From positions 221,263-285,262 of the forward strand of contig NZ_JAAOYO010000005.1 in the NCBI RefSeq assembly GCF_011759505.1: a stretch of 64,000 nt of DNA, written 5' to 3'. The translations under genes were made by a program, and so were the position numbers. Source of the stretch: Curtobacterium salicis. GTDB lineage: Bacteria > Actinomycetota > Actinomycetes > Actinomycetales > Microbacteriaceae. This document shows positions 52,882 through 61,576 of this stretch, piece by piece. The notes beneath the pieces are model-generated. The model made no database searches. It was not told where the DNA came from and saw only the letters and a list, made by a program, of their open reading frames with translations. The first letter of the stretch is position 1, and the number at the start of each line of letters is the position of its first letter.

Positions 52882-53874
52882 CTACCGTCGCGCCCGCGGG
52901 TGCGCCGTCTGGTAGACGTCCCGCAACATGTCCGCCGTGACCAGCGTGTAGATCTGCGTCGTCGCGACACTCGCGTGCCCGAGGAGCTCCTGCACCACCC
53001 GGACGTCGGCGCCGCCCTCGAGCAGGTGTGTGGCGAACGAGTGCCGGAACGTGTGCGGTGACACGTGCGCCGTCAGCTCGGCCCGCTCCGCCGCTGCCTG
53101 GATCACGAGCCAGGCGCTCTGCCGCGACAGCCGCGCACCGCGAGCACCGAGGAACAGCGCCGGAGTCGCGGTCCCCCGAGCGGCGAAGACCGGCCGTGCC
53201 CGCACCAGGTAGGCGTCGACCGCAGCCCGGGCGTAGCTGCCGAGCGGCACGATCCGCTGCTTGTTCCCCTTGCCGGTGACCCGCACCACGGACACGTCGG
53301 TGTCGTCGTCCGCGACGCCGTCCACGTCGGCGAGGGTCGTCACGTCGTCGACGGACAGCCCCACCGCCTCCGAGATGCGGGCGCCGGTCGCGTACAGCAG
53401 TTCGAGGAGCGCCCGGTCCCGGAGCTGCACGGGGTCGTCACCGACGACGGAGCCGATGAGCCGCTCCATGTCGTGCACCGAGATCGCCTTCGGCAGCCGC
53501 ATCGGAGCTCTCGGCGGTCGGACCGAGGCACCGGGATCGAGCGGCAGCCAGCCCTCGCCGGCCGCGAACGCCGAGAACGAGCGCACCGAACTGAGCATGC
53601 GCGCGACCGACCGGGGAGCCAGCGGCCCCTCCGGACGGGTGGCCAGGTGCTGCACGAACCCGGCGAGGTCCGCACGTGCCAGGCGTCCGACGTCGTCGAG
53701 GACCCCCGACCCGCCAGCACGATCAGCACCGGTGGAGTCCACGGCGGGCTGCGTGCCGATCCACTCGCCGAACGTCACGAGGTCCCGCCGGTAGGCCGAC
53801 AGCGTGTGGTGCGACAGGCCACGCTCGATGGCGATGTGCCGCAGGTAGTCCTGCACGGCACGCTCGAACGGCAT
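52882..53874 (-). CDS. xerD: Tyrosine recombinase XerD
   Basis: A 330-aa site-specific recombinase. N-terminal SAM-like core-binding domain (about 5-125), catalytic domain with Arg in [13 protein letters not shown] (near 180), Lys in [14 protein letters not shown], His-x-x-Arg in [17 protein letters not shown] (near 270), His in [13 protein letters not shown] and the nucleophile Tyr (near 315). XerD with XerC resolves chromosome dimers at dif. It is the last gene of the housekeeping block, 36 bp after the NUDIX gene. ATG 53874 is preferred over the adjoining GTG. Confidence 0.92.
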   Translation of the reverse strand: MPFERAVQDYLRHIAIERGLSHHTLSAYRRDLVTFGEWIGTQPAVDSTGADRAGGSGVLDDVGRLARADLAGFVQHLATRPEGPLAPRSVARMLSSVRSFSAFAAGEGWLPLDPGASVRPPRAPMRLPKAISVHDMERLIGSVVGDDPVQLRDRALLELLYATGARISEAVGLSVDDVTTLADVDGVADDDTDVSVVRVTGKGNKQRIVPLGSYARAAVDAYLVRARPVFAARGTATPALFLGARGARLSRQSAWLVIQAAAERAELTAHVSPHTFRHSFATHLLEGGADVRVVQELLGHASVATTQIYTLVTADMLRDVYQTAHPRARR

Positions 53875-53913
53875 CACCCGTCGAGGGTACCGGGCGCGGA
53901 TCAGTCGAGAGCG

Positions 53914-54483
53914 CTAGCGGCGCTCGGCGGCCTCCACCGCGAGCGTCGCCACGATGAGCGCCGAGTTGTGCAGACGCCCCTCGAGGATCCCGGCGACGAG
54001 CTCGGCGCGCGGCACCCAGCGGATCACGATGTCGGCCTCCTCGGCCTCCCGCTCGAACGCCGACGAGGTCGCCCGCACACCGGTCGCCCGGAAGACCTCG
54101 ATGAACTCGTTGCTGCCGCCCGAGGACGTGTTGTACCGGACCAGGTGCTGCCAGTCGTCGGCCTCGACGTCGGCCTCCTCCGCCAGCTCACGCTTCGCGG
54201 CGGTCAGGTGGTCCTCGCCCTCGTGGTCGAGCAGGCCGGCCGGCAGCTCCCAGTCGCGCAGCTGCACCGGGTGTCGGTACTGCTGGATGACGAGGACGCG
54301 GCCGTCCTCGTCCTCGGCGAAGACCGCGACGGCGCCGGTGTGGTCGATGTACTCGCGGACCATGTCCTTGCCGTTGTAGTCGACGGTGTCCCGGGTGATG
54401 TCCCAGACCGCTCCCTCGAACACGCGCTCGGAGGCGGTCACGTCGAAGGAGGCGGATTCGTCGGCGATCGGTGCATCAGTCAC
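53914..54483 (-). CDS. NUDIX hydrolase (ADP-ribose pyrophosphatase-like)
   Basis: A 189-aa NUDIX protein. The Nudix box is GLLDHEGEDHLTAAKRELAEEADVEADDW with core GEDHLTAAKRELAEEADV and metal-binding RELAEEA (near 110-120). GAVAVFAEDEDGRVLVIQQYRHPV is the typical N-terminal pyrophosphatase-type beta strand. It probably hydrolyses ADP-ribose and related NDP-sugars. GTG start 54483 with GGCGAG before it. Its gene lies between pyrG and xerD, the conserved actinobacterial position. Confidence 0.9.
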   Translation of the reverse strand: MTDAPIADESASFDVTASERVFEGAVWDITRDTVDYNGKDMVREYIDHTGAVAVFAEDEDGRVLVIQQYRHPVQLRDWELPAGLLDHEGEDHLTAAKRELAEEADVEADDWQHLVRYNTSSGGSNEFIEVFRATGVRATSSAFEREAEEADIVIRWVPRAELVAGILEGRLHNSALIVATLAVEAAERR

Positions 54484-54535
54484 CTCGCCATCCTGCCCCA
54501 CCGACGACGGGGCGCGTCCAGACCGGCGGATGACG

Positions 54536-54575
54536 GACGGGAGGCTCCCCACCAGCTGGTGGGGAGCCTCCCGTC
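54536..54575 (-). terminator. Terminator after pyrG
   Basis: A perfect 40-bp palindrome whose left arm runs GACGGGAGGCTCCCCACCAG and right arm is its complement, 31 bp after the pyrG stop. It should strongly reduce read-through into the NUDIX gene. Confidence 0.88.
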
Positions 54576-54606
54576 AGACACGTGGTCGCGACCGCGACCT
54601 ACCGGA

Positions 54607-56319
54607 TCAGGCGACCGCTTCGGTCTCCGGGTCGAACAGGCGCGTCGACTCGTTGCGCTCGATCGCCGCACCGACGAGGCCCGCGAAGAGCGGGTGCGCG
54701 CGGTTCGGACGCGACCGGAGCTCCGGGTGCGCCTGCGTGCCGATGTAGAACGGGTGCTCCGCGCGGTCCAGCTCGACGTACTCGACGAGGGTGCCGTCGG
54801 GCGAGGTGCCGGAGAAGACCATGCCGGCGTCCGCGATCTGCTCGCGGTAGTGGTTGTTCACCTCGTAGCGGTGACGGTGACGCTCCGACGCCTCGTCCGC
54901 ACCGTACAGCTCAGCGGCCAGGGAGCCCTCGAGGAACTTCGCCGGGTACATGCCCAAGCGCATCGTGCCGCCCATGTCGCCGCCGGCGATGATGTCGACC
55001 TGCTCCGCCATCGTCGCGATGACCGGCGTGGAGGTCTCCGGGTCGAACTCGGTGCTCGACGCGTCGAGCAGGCCGGCCTCGTGCCGGGCGTACTCGATGA
55101 CCATGCACTGCAGCCCGAGGCACAGCCCGAGCGTCGGGATGTTCTGCTCACGGGCGAACTTCAGCGCACCGAGCTTGCCCTCGATCCCGCGGATCCCGAA
55201 GCCGCCCGGGATGCAGATGCCGTCCACGTCACCGAGGTTCTTCGCCGCGCCCTCGGGCGTGGTGCACTCGTCCGAGGCGACCCACTTCAGCGTGACCTTC
55301 GCAGTGTGCGCGAAACCGCCGGCACGCAGCGCCTCGGTCACCGACAGGTAGGCGTCGGGCAGGTCGATGTACTTGCCGACCAGGGCGATCGTGACGGCCT
55401 TCTTCGGCTCGTGCACCGCGGTCAGCACGCCGTTCCACCGCGACCAGTCGACGTCGTGCGCCTCGAGGCGGAGGGCCTCGATGATGACCTGGTCGAGACC
55501 CTGGTCGTGCAGCATCGTCGGGATGTCGTAGATCGACGGGACGTCCACCGCGTTCACCACGGCGTCCTCGTCGACGTCGCACATCAGCGCGATCTTGCGC
55601 TTGTTCGCGTCCGAGACCGGGCGGTCGCTGCGGAGCACGAGGGCGTCCGGCTGTATGCCGATCGACCGGAGCTGCGCGACCGAGTGCTGCGTCGGCTTCG
55701 TCTTCTGCTCGCCCGAGGCCGCCATGAACGGCACCAGCGAGACGTGCACGAAGAACACGTTGTTTCGGCCGAGCTCGTGGCGCACCTGCCGTGCCGCCTC
55801 GATGAAGGGCTGCGACTCGATGTCACCGACCGTGCCGCCGACCTCGGTGATGATGACGTCGGGCTGCGGGTCGTTCTCGGACTGCTCGCGCATCCGACGC
55901 TTGATCTCGTCGGTGATGTGCGGGATGACCTGGACGGTGTCGCCGAGGTACTCGCCGCGGCGTTCCTTGGCGATGACCGTCGAGTAGACCTGACCGGTCG
56001 TGACGTTCGCCGACTGCGCCAGGTCGATGTCGAGGAAGCGCTCGTAGTGCCCGATGTCCAGGTCCGTCTCGGCGCCGTCGTCGGTCACGAAGACCTCGCC
56101 GTGCTGGAACGGGTTCATCGTGCCCGGGTCCACGTTGAGGTACGGGTCGAGCTTCTGCATGACGACCTTGAGGCCGCGTGCCGTGAGCAGGTTGCCGAGG
56201 CTGGCCGCCGTCAGGCCCTTGCCGAGAGACGAGACGACCCCGCCGGTCACGAAGATCTGCTTCGTCACCTTCGGGGTCGCGTTCGAAGAATTGGTTCCGC
56301 CGCTGAGAGTGTCCGCCAC
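54607..56319 (-). CDS. pyrG: CTP synthase
   Basis: A 570-aa glutamine amidotransferase enzyme making CTP from UTP, ATP and glutamine. N-terminal synthase: [20 protein letters not shown] (ATP loop, near 23-42) and [12 protein letters not shown]-terminal class I glutaminase: [11 protein letters not shown], the Cys nucleophile in [10 protein letters not shown] (near 403) and His-x-Glu in [12 protein letters not shown] 56319 matches the family start after a short tail. It follows recN (105-bp gap) in the block and is followed by a strong terminator. Confidence 0.95.
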   Translation of the reverse strand: MADTLSGGTNSSNATPKVTKQIFVTGGVVSSLGKGLTAASLGNLLTARGLKVVMQKLDPYLNVDPGTMNPFQHGEVFVTDDGAETDLDIGHYERFLDIDLAQSANVTTGQVYSTVIAKERRGEYLGDTVQVIPHITDEIKRRMREQSENDPQPDVIITEVGGTVGDIESQPFIEAARQVRHELGRNNVFFVHVSLVPFMAASGEQKTKPTQHSVAQLRSIGIQPDALVLRSDRPVSDANKRKIALMCDVDEDAVVNAVDVPSIYDIPTMLHDQGLDQVIIEALRLEAHDVDWSRWNGVLTAVHEPKKAVTIALVGKYIDLPDAYLSVTEALRAGGFAHTAKVTLKWVASDECTTPEGAAKNLGDVDGICIPGGFGIRGIEGKLGALKFAREQNIPTLGLCLGLQCMVIEYARHEAGLLDASSTEFDPETSTPVIATMAEQVDIIAGGDMGGTMRLGMYPAKFLEGSLAAELYGADEASERHRHRYEVNNHYREQIADAGMVFSGTSPDGTLVEYVELDRAEHPFYIGTQAHPELRSRPNRAHPLFAGLVGAAIERNESTRLFDPETEAVA

Positions 56320-56424
56320 GGGATTCCATCGTACGTCAGAAGTGCCGGGAGGCGCGACCCGCGTTCGCCGGGCGCGTTGCGACCGGCGGGTGCGCACCCC
56401 GTGGCGGCGGGCGCCTCCTGTCCG

Positions 56425-58116
56425 TCAGGCGGAGTGCCCCGCGACCTCGAGGAGTTCGCGTGCATGCTCCATGCCGCTCGCGCTGTCCCCGAGCCCGGAG
56501 AGCAGCCGTGCCATCTCCTGCAGGCGGTCGTCGCCGTCGAGGCGGCGGACGCTCGACGACGTCACCGCGCCGCTGGCGTCCTTGACCACGTTGAGGTGGT
56601 TGGTGGCGAACGCCGCCACCTGCGCCAGGTGCGTGACCACGATGACCTGCGTCCGTTCGGCGAGCGCCGCGAGACGTCGTCCGATCTCGATCGCCGCCGC
56701 ACCGCCGACGCCCGCATCGACCTCGTCGAAGACGAACGTCGGGACGGTGGTGCTGCCGGCCATCACGACCTCGATCGCGAGCATCACGCGCGAGAGCTCA
56801 CCGCCGGACGCGCCCTTGCCGATCGGGCGCGGGTCGGTGCCCGAGTGCGGCTGCAGCAGGATCGCGACCTGGTCGCGCCCGTGTCGCCGGAACTCGCCCG
56901 CGTCGGTGACCTCGACCACCAGCGTCGCACCGGCCATCGCGAGGCTCTTCAGCTCGGCGGTGACGCGCTTGGCCAGGTCCGTCGCCGCCTTCGTCCGCAC
57001 CTTCGTCAGTGCGGAACCGGCAGTCTCGAGCGCTGCCCGGTCGGTCTCGACGGCCTGCTGCAACTGCACGATGCGGTCGTCGTCGCCGTCGAGCTCGAGG
57101 AGCCGGTCCGAGGCCCGCTGCCCGGCGGTGATGACGTCCTCGACGGTCTCGCCGTACTTCCGGATCAGGCCGACCAGCAGCGCGCGTCGTTCGTTGATGA
57201 TCTCCAGGTCGTGGCCGGCCTCGGGCTCGAGCGAGCCGATGTAGCTCGACAGCGAGGCCGAGGCCTCGCTCGCCTGGATGCCCAGCTCGGTCAGCTGCTC
57301 CAGCACGGGCTGCAGCGCCGGGTCGACCCCCGCGACGCGCTCGATGGCGCGCCGGGCGGACTCGACGAGCCCGATGACGTCCGGGCCGTCGAGCGACTCA
57401 CTGGACACGGCCTCGTGCGCCAGGCCCGCCGACAGTCGGAGGTCCTCGAGGTTCCCGAGTCGCTCGGCACGTTCGGCGAGCTCGGTGTCCTCACCCGGCT
57501 GCGGGTCGACGGCCTCGATCTCCGCCGAGGCCTCCCGGAGGCGCGCGGCCTCGGCGAGCCGTTCGTCGCGGTCACGGGTCAGCGTCTCGAGGTCTCCGGC
57601 GTGCTGCTGCCAGGCGTCGAACACGGCCGTGTACTTCGCGAGGGCCTTCTCGACCGCCGCCCCGCCGAAGCCGTCGAGGGCTGCCCGTTGGGCGGCAGCG
57701 GAGGTGAGGCGGATCTGGTCGGACTGCCCGTGCACCGTGACGAGTTGGTCGGCGAGCTCGCCGAGCACCGCGACCGGAGCCGTCCGACCGCCCACGGTCG
57801 CGCGGCTCCGCCCTTCGGCGGAGACCGTGCGGGTCAGGATGAGTTCGCCGTCCTCGACGGTCCCGCCGGCGTCTTCCACCCGTTCCGCGACGGCGGCGTG
57901 GTCCGGCAGCACCCAGCGGCCTTCGACCACCGCGTTCGGGGCGCCGCGTCGGACCGAACCGGCGTCCGCACGGGCACCGAGGAGCAGGCCGAGGGCGGTG
58001 ACGATCATCGTCTTGCCGGCGCCCGTCTCACCGGTCACGACGGTGAAGCCGGGACCGAGTTCGAGGGTGGCGTCGCCGATCACGCCGAGGTCGGAGATGC
58101 GGATTTCCTCGATCAC
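56425..58116 (-). CDS. recN: DNA repair ATPase RecN
   Basis: A 563-aa SMC-like protein for double-strand break repair. Walker A is VVTGETGAGKTMIVTALG (near 27-44), the coiled coil spans about 150-360, signature motif KGASGGELSRVMLAIE near 448-463 and Walker B FVFDEVDAGVGG near 476-487. The GTG start at 58116 overlaps the end of an in-frame His-rich open stretch after nadK (GTGA) and has AGGAG upstream. Part of the nadK-recN-pyrG operon. Confidence 0.94.
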   Translation of the reverse strand: MIEEIRISDLGVIGDATLELGPGFTVVTGETGAGKTMIVTALGLLLGARADAGSVRRGAPNAVVEGRWVLPDHAAVAERVEDAGGTVEDGELILTRTVSAEGRSRATVGGRTAPVAVLGELADQLVTVHGQSDQIRLTSAAAQRAALDGFGGAAVEKALAKYTAVFDAWQQHAGDLETLTRDRDERLAEAARLREASAEIEAVDPQPGEDTELAERAERLGNLEDLRLSAGLAHEAVSSESLDGPDVIGLVESARRAIERVAGVDPALQPVLEQLTELGIQASEASASLSSYIGSLEPEAGHDLEIINERRALLVGLIRKYGETVEDVITAGQRASDRLLELDGDDDRIVQLQQAVETDRAALETAGSALTKVRTKAATDLAKRVTAELKSLAMAGATLVVEVTDAGEFRRHGRDQVAILLQPHSGTDPRPIGKGASGGELSRVMLAIEVVMAGSTTVPTFVFDEVDAGVGGAAAIEIGRRLAALAERTQVIVVTHLAQVAAFATNHLNVVKDASGAVTSSSVRRLDGDDRLQEMARLLSGLGDSASGMEHARELLEVAGHSA

Positions 58117-58271
58117 TGGATGTGCTCCTGCTGCTGGTTCACGTCGTGGTGCCGGTGCTCGTGCTCGTGGGGGTGTGCGTGGGGTCGCTCGTGGAGGTGC
58201 TCGTGCGGGTGCTGGTGCTGGTGCTCGTGAGTGCTGCGCTGGACCTCAAGGGGTGCGTGCAGGCGCCTGCG
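58116..58271 (-). other. His-rich open stretch in frame after the NAD kinase stop
   Basis: Beyond the nadK TGA the same frame stays open for 52 codons, ending in a TGA that overlaps the recN GTG. It would encode 16 His residues in a repeating pattern (THEHQHQHPHEHLHE, PHAHPHEHEHRHH) and has no ATG, GTG or TTG of its own. It could be read by stop-codon read-through or be the remnant of a tail; a simple GTG/CTC repeat tract without function is also possible. Confidence 0.5.
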
Positions 58272-59195
58272 TCACACGTCCTCGTCGTCACGCTGCGGCC
58301 CACGCCACCCCGCGACCGGCAGTCGGAACTTCGCGACCAGACGATCGGCGAACGCGGCGTCCTTGATCCGGGCGACCCGCACCGGTTCCGGGGACCGACG
58401 GACCTCGACCCGAGCCCCGGGAGGCAGGTCGTGTGTCCGCCGTCCGTCACACCACAGCACGCCCACGCCGCTGGTGCGACGCAGGACCTCGACGGCGAGG
58501 ACGCGGTCCGGTCCGACCACGATCGGCCGGGAGAACAGGGCGTGAGCGCTCAGCGGCACCATCAGGATCGCGTCGACGTCGGGCCACACCACGGGACCAC
58601 CGCCGGAGAAGGAGTACGCCGTCGAACCGGTCGGGGTCGAGAACACGACGCCGTCACACCCGAAGGAGGACAGCGGTCGACCGTCGACCTCGGTGACGAC
58701 CTCGAGCATGCGCTCACGGGAGGCCTTCTCCACCGTTGCCTCGTTGAGCGCCCAGCTGGAGTAGACGATCTCGTTGCCGACGACGACGTCGACCTGCAGG
58801 GCGACACGTTCCTCGACCTTGTAGTCCCCCGTCAGGGCACGCTCGACCGTTTCGGCGAGACCGTCGCGCTCGCTCTCGGCGAGGAAACCGACGTGCCCGA
58901 GGTTGACGCCGACGATCGGGGCCTTGGTACCGCGGGCCAGTTCAGCAGCACGGAGGATCGTGCCGTCGCCGCCGAGGACGATGACGATCTCGATCTCGTC
59001 GGGACGGACGTCGACGCCGAGGATGTCGACCTGCCCGACCGACGCTTCGGCGCGGCGGATGTCGGCGTACTCGTCGAACGGCATCACAGGGGTGAGGCCG
59101 GCGTCGTGCAGGATGTCGCACACCTCGACCGCAGCGTCGATCGAGTCACGCCGACCCGTGTGCGAGACCAGCAGAATGTGTCGTTCGTCGCTCAT
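58272..59195 (-). CDS. nadK: NAD kinase
   Basis: A 307-aa kinase that makes NADP from NAD. Signature GGDG in VLGGDGTILRAAEL (near 73), the NE/D motif SWALNEATVEKA near 153 and GSTAYSFSGGGP near 185-196. C-terminal PVAGWRGPQRDDEDV stop, then a His-rich open stretch in the same frame. ATG 59195 overlaps the tlyA stop (59192-59195) with the usual coupling of this block. Confidence 0.94.
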   Translation of the reverse strand: MSDERHILLVSHTGRRDSIDAAVEVCDILHDAGLTPVMPFDEYADIRRAEASVGQVDILGVDVRPDEIEIVIVLGGDGTILRAAELARGTKAPIVGVNLGHVGFLAESERDGLAETVERALTGDYKVEERVALQVDVVVGNEIVYSSWALNEATVEKASRERMLEVVTEVDGRPLSSFGCDGVVFSTPTGSTAYSFSGGGPVVWPDVDAILMVPLSAHALFSRPIVVGPDRVLAVEVLRRTSGVGVLWCDGRRTHDLPPGARVEVRRSPEPVRVARIKDAAFADRLVAKFRLPVAGWRGPQRDDEDV

Positions 59196-60196
59196 GGAGC
59201 TCCCTCCGCCAGTTCCGTCGCCCGGAGGATCCATTCTGTCGGGTTCTCCCCGGCACCTCGCTGGAGACGCGCGAGGTACTCGTGGTTGCCGTGCGTCCCG
59301 ACGATCGGCGAGGGCGCCAACCCCGCCGTTCCGAGGCCAAGGTCCCATGCGGCCCAGAGGACGTTCATCAGGGCGTCCTGCCGCAACGACGCATCGCGGA
59401 CGATCCCCTCACGGATGCCGGTCCGGCCGACCTCGAACTGCGGCTTGACCAGCAGGACGAAGTCGTCGGCCGGGACCGCTTCGACCAGTGCGGGCAGCAC
59501 CATGCGGAGGCTGATGAACGACAGGTCCCCCACCACCAGGCTCGTGCGCTCCGCCGCCGGATCGAGGGCGAGGTAGTCGGTGCTCGTGAGGTTCCGCGCG
59601 TTGACCCCCTCGACCACGACGACCCGTTCGTCGCGGGCGATCACCGGTGCCAGCTGACCGTGCCCCACATCGAGGGCGATCACCCGCGAGGCGCCGCGCG
59701 CCAACAACACCTGCGTGAAGCCACCGGTGGAGGCGCCCACGTCCAGGATTGTCCGCCCGCTCGGGTCGACCCCGAACGCATCGAGCGCGCCGACGAGCTT
59801 CACCGCAGCACGCGAGACCCATTCGTCCTCGGCGTCGACCACGATGTCCGCCGCAGCGGAGACCGGGGTCGAGGCCTTGACGACCGGGACCCCGTCGATC
59901 GTCACACGACCGGCCGCGATGAGAGCAGCCGCTGCCGTTCGCGACCGCGCGAGCCCTCGAGCGGGGATGGCCGCGTCGAGGCGCAACGTCGCGGTCGGCG
60001 TCGTTGTCGTCTGGTCGGTGCTGGTCGGCTGGCCGGGGTCGGTCGCCTGGCCCGTGTCGGTCGACTGGTCGGTGGTGTTCGTGGGTGCCGTTCCGTTCGT
60101 GGGCGTGATGATGCTCCGGGTCGTGCTCGGGGTCCGGGTCGTGCTCGCGCTCGGGGTCCCGGTCGGGTGGTCCGCGGTGACGTCGGACTCAACCAC
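59192..60196 (-). CDS. tlyA: TlyA rRNA 2'-O-methyltransferase (hemolysin-type) with Thr-rich extension
   Basis: A 334-aa protein if it starts at GTG 60196. The S4 RNA-binding domain is LRLDAAIPARGLARSRTAAAALIAAGRV (about 71-98, in parts), then a FtsJ-like domain: TILDVGASTGGFTQVLL, VIALDVGHGQLAP, and VLLVKPQFEVGRTG (Lys of the K-D-K-E set). TlyA methylates 16S and 23S rRNA and is needed for capreomycin action. The first about 70 residues are low-complexity Thr/Pro/Ser/Asp; a TTG at 59986 gives the canonical length (264 aa), but GGAG lies properly before the GTG. Confidence 0.88.
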   Translation of the reverse strand: MVESDVTADHPTGTPSASTTRTPSTTRSIITPTNGTAPTNTTDQSTDTGQATDPGQPTSTDQTTTTPTATLRLDAAIPARGLARSRTAAAALIAAGRVTIDGVPVVKASTPVSAAADIVVDAEDEWVSRAAVKLVGALDAFGVDPSGRTILDVGASTGGFTQVLLARGASRVIALDVGHGQLAPVIARDERVVVVEGVNARNLTSTDYLALDPAAERTSLVVGDLSFISLRMVLPALVEAVPADDFVLLVKPQFEVGRTGIREGIVRDASLRQDALMNVLWAAWDLGLGTAGLAPSPIVGTHGNHEYLARLQRGAGENPTEWILRATELAEGAP

Positions 60197-60566
60197 GGCC
60201 GTCTCCGCCCCGCTCGAGCCGGGTCCGGAGTTCGTCGTGCAGCGCCGCGAACGCGTCTGCACGGTCAGCGAGCGCGAGGCGCTCGACGTCCGCAACCCGG
60301 TCCCCCATGCTGCCGCCGACCGCCGTTCCGGAACGGTCGTCGAGGCCGTCCTCGGAGGGCTGCCCGCCGTCCTCCTGCGGAACCGACACCGGCGCACGAC
60401 CGTCGCCCTCGCGCGGAACGTCGGCAGGGCCGGCCGTTCCGCGGGGCGGGCCAGGGGTCGGTCGCGGCGGACCCGGTACAGCTCGCGGAACCGCGGGAGT
60501 TCCGTCCGGAGCAGCCGGGAGGACGGCGCCCGTCACGTCGTCCGTCGGCGCTGGTTCCACGCCCAT
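60189..60566 (-). CDS. Linker protein between NagD-like phosphatase and TlyA
   Basis: A 125-aa protein. The first about 80 residues are Pro/Gly/Ala/Arg-rich and disordered (PRAVPGPPRPTPGPP), then a short conserved tail MGDRVADVERLALADRADAFAALHDELRTRL that looks helical (given in pieces MGDRVADVERLAL, ADAFAALHDELRTRL). Its start is 4 bp after the phosphatase stop and its stop overlaps the tlyA GTG region, so it belongs to the operon. Family members occur at this place in Actinobacteria; function unknown. Confidence 0.72.
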   Translation of the reverse strand: MGVEPAPTDDVTGAVLPAAPDGTPAVPRAVPGPPRPTPGPPRGTAGPADVPREGDGRAPVSVPQEDGGQPSEDGLDDRSGTAVGGSMGDRVADVERLALADRADAFAALHDELRTRLERGGDGRG

Positions 60567-60570
60567 CACG

Positions 60571-61545
60571 CTACTCGCCGCCGTACAGCGCCGGGTCCAC
60601 GTCGAGGCCGTAGATGGCCAGGCCAGAGTCCCAGATCGCCGTCGCACCCGCGCGCAACAGGTCCATCTCGTCCGGGCCGACCTGCTCGGCGCGGACGACG
60701 TGTCCGCGCATCGTGACCGTCGACTCACCGACCGTGACCCGACGCGTTCCGTCCGCGTCCTCCGAGCGGATGGTGACCGGGTACGGCTCGTGCAGTCCGC
60801 GGAGGTCCCGCAAGACGTAGGTCGGCCGCGAACGCTGGTCGGCCGCGAGGACCTGCTTCGGTTGGTCGATGCCGGTGAGCACGAGCACGCTCGGGATGCC
60901 GGCGTCGTTCGCACCCTTGATGTCCGTGTCGAGCCGGTCCCCGATGAACAGCGGCCGCTCGCCCCCGAACCGCGCGAGGGCCGCGTCGAAGATCGGCCGC
61001 TCGGGCTTCCCCGCAACCACCGGCATGCGGCTCACCGCCTGGTGCACAGCCGCGACGAGCGTGCCGTTCCCGGGGGCGATGCCACGCTCGACCGGGATCG
61101 ACCAGTCCATGTTGGTCGCCACCCACGGCACGGAAGCGTCGGCCAGCGCGAAGGAGGCCTCGGCGAGCTGCTTCCATCCGAGGTCCGGTGAGAACCCCTG
61201 GATGACCGCTGCAGGGTCATCGTCCGCACTGTCGGTCACCACGAACCCGGCCTGCTCGACGATGGTCGTCAGTCCGAGACCTCCGATGACCAACACCCTC
61301 GACCCTTCCGGGACGAGCGTGGCGAGCAGCCGAGCACCTGCCTGTGAGGACGTCACGACGTCGTCTGCGGTGACCTCGAGCCCGTACTGCTCGAGGTGCT
61401 CCGCGACGTCGATCGGGCGCCGCGAGGCGTTGTTCGTGATGTAGCCGACGCGCGCCGACGTGGCGGCTCGGGTGAGGGCCTCCACGGCGTGCGGGATGGC
61501 GTTCCGACCCCGGTACACGACTCCGTCGAGGTCCGTCAGGACCAC
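60571..61545 (-). CDS. NagD-like HAD phosphatase
   Basis: A 324-aa HAD-IIA hydrolase (p-nitrophenylphosphatase type). Motif I VVLTDLDGVVYRG with the nucleophile Asp near residue 5, motif II ITNNASRR near 31, a C2 cap, motif III AGKPERPIFDA and motif IV FIGDRLDTDIKGAN. An extra C-terminal domain (about 260-324) follows. Upstream sequence in this frame has no start codon, so the GTG at 61545 is chosen; the preceding TPR gene ends 32 bp before it. Likely dephosphorylates sugar or pyridoxal phosphates. Confidence 0.86.
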   Translation of the reverse strand: MVLTDLDGVVYRGRNAIPHAVEALTRAATSARVGYITNNASRRPIDVAEHLEQYGLEVTADDVVTSSQAGARLLATLVPEGSRVLVIGGLGLTTIVEQAGFVVTDSADDDPAAVIQGFSPDLGWKQLAEASFALADASVPWVATNMDWSIPVERGIAPGNGTLVAAVHQAVSRMPVVAGKPERPIFDAALARFGGERPLFIGDRLDTDIKGANDAGIPSVLVLTGIDQPKQVLAADQRSRPTYVLRDLRGLHEPYPVTIRSEDADGTRRVTVGESTVTMRGHVVRAEQVGPDEMDLLRAGATAIWDSGLAIYGLDVDPALYGGE

Positions 61546-61576
61546 ATCGATGCCGTCGACCGGAGCGCGCGGGGAA

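Noticed and set aside
53065..58230. A 1721-codon open frame on the plus strand across xerD, NUDIX, pyrG and recN
   Set aside because: It is antisense to four well-identified genes; high-GC codon use keeps the opposite frame open.
58122..58260. Very hydrophobic plus-strand peptide (LVHVVVPVLVLVGVCVG)
   Set aside because: It is the complement of the His-rich tract and has no proper start or ribosome site.
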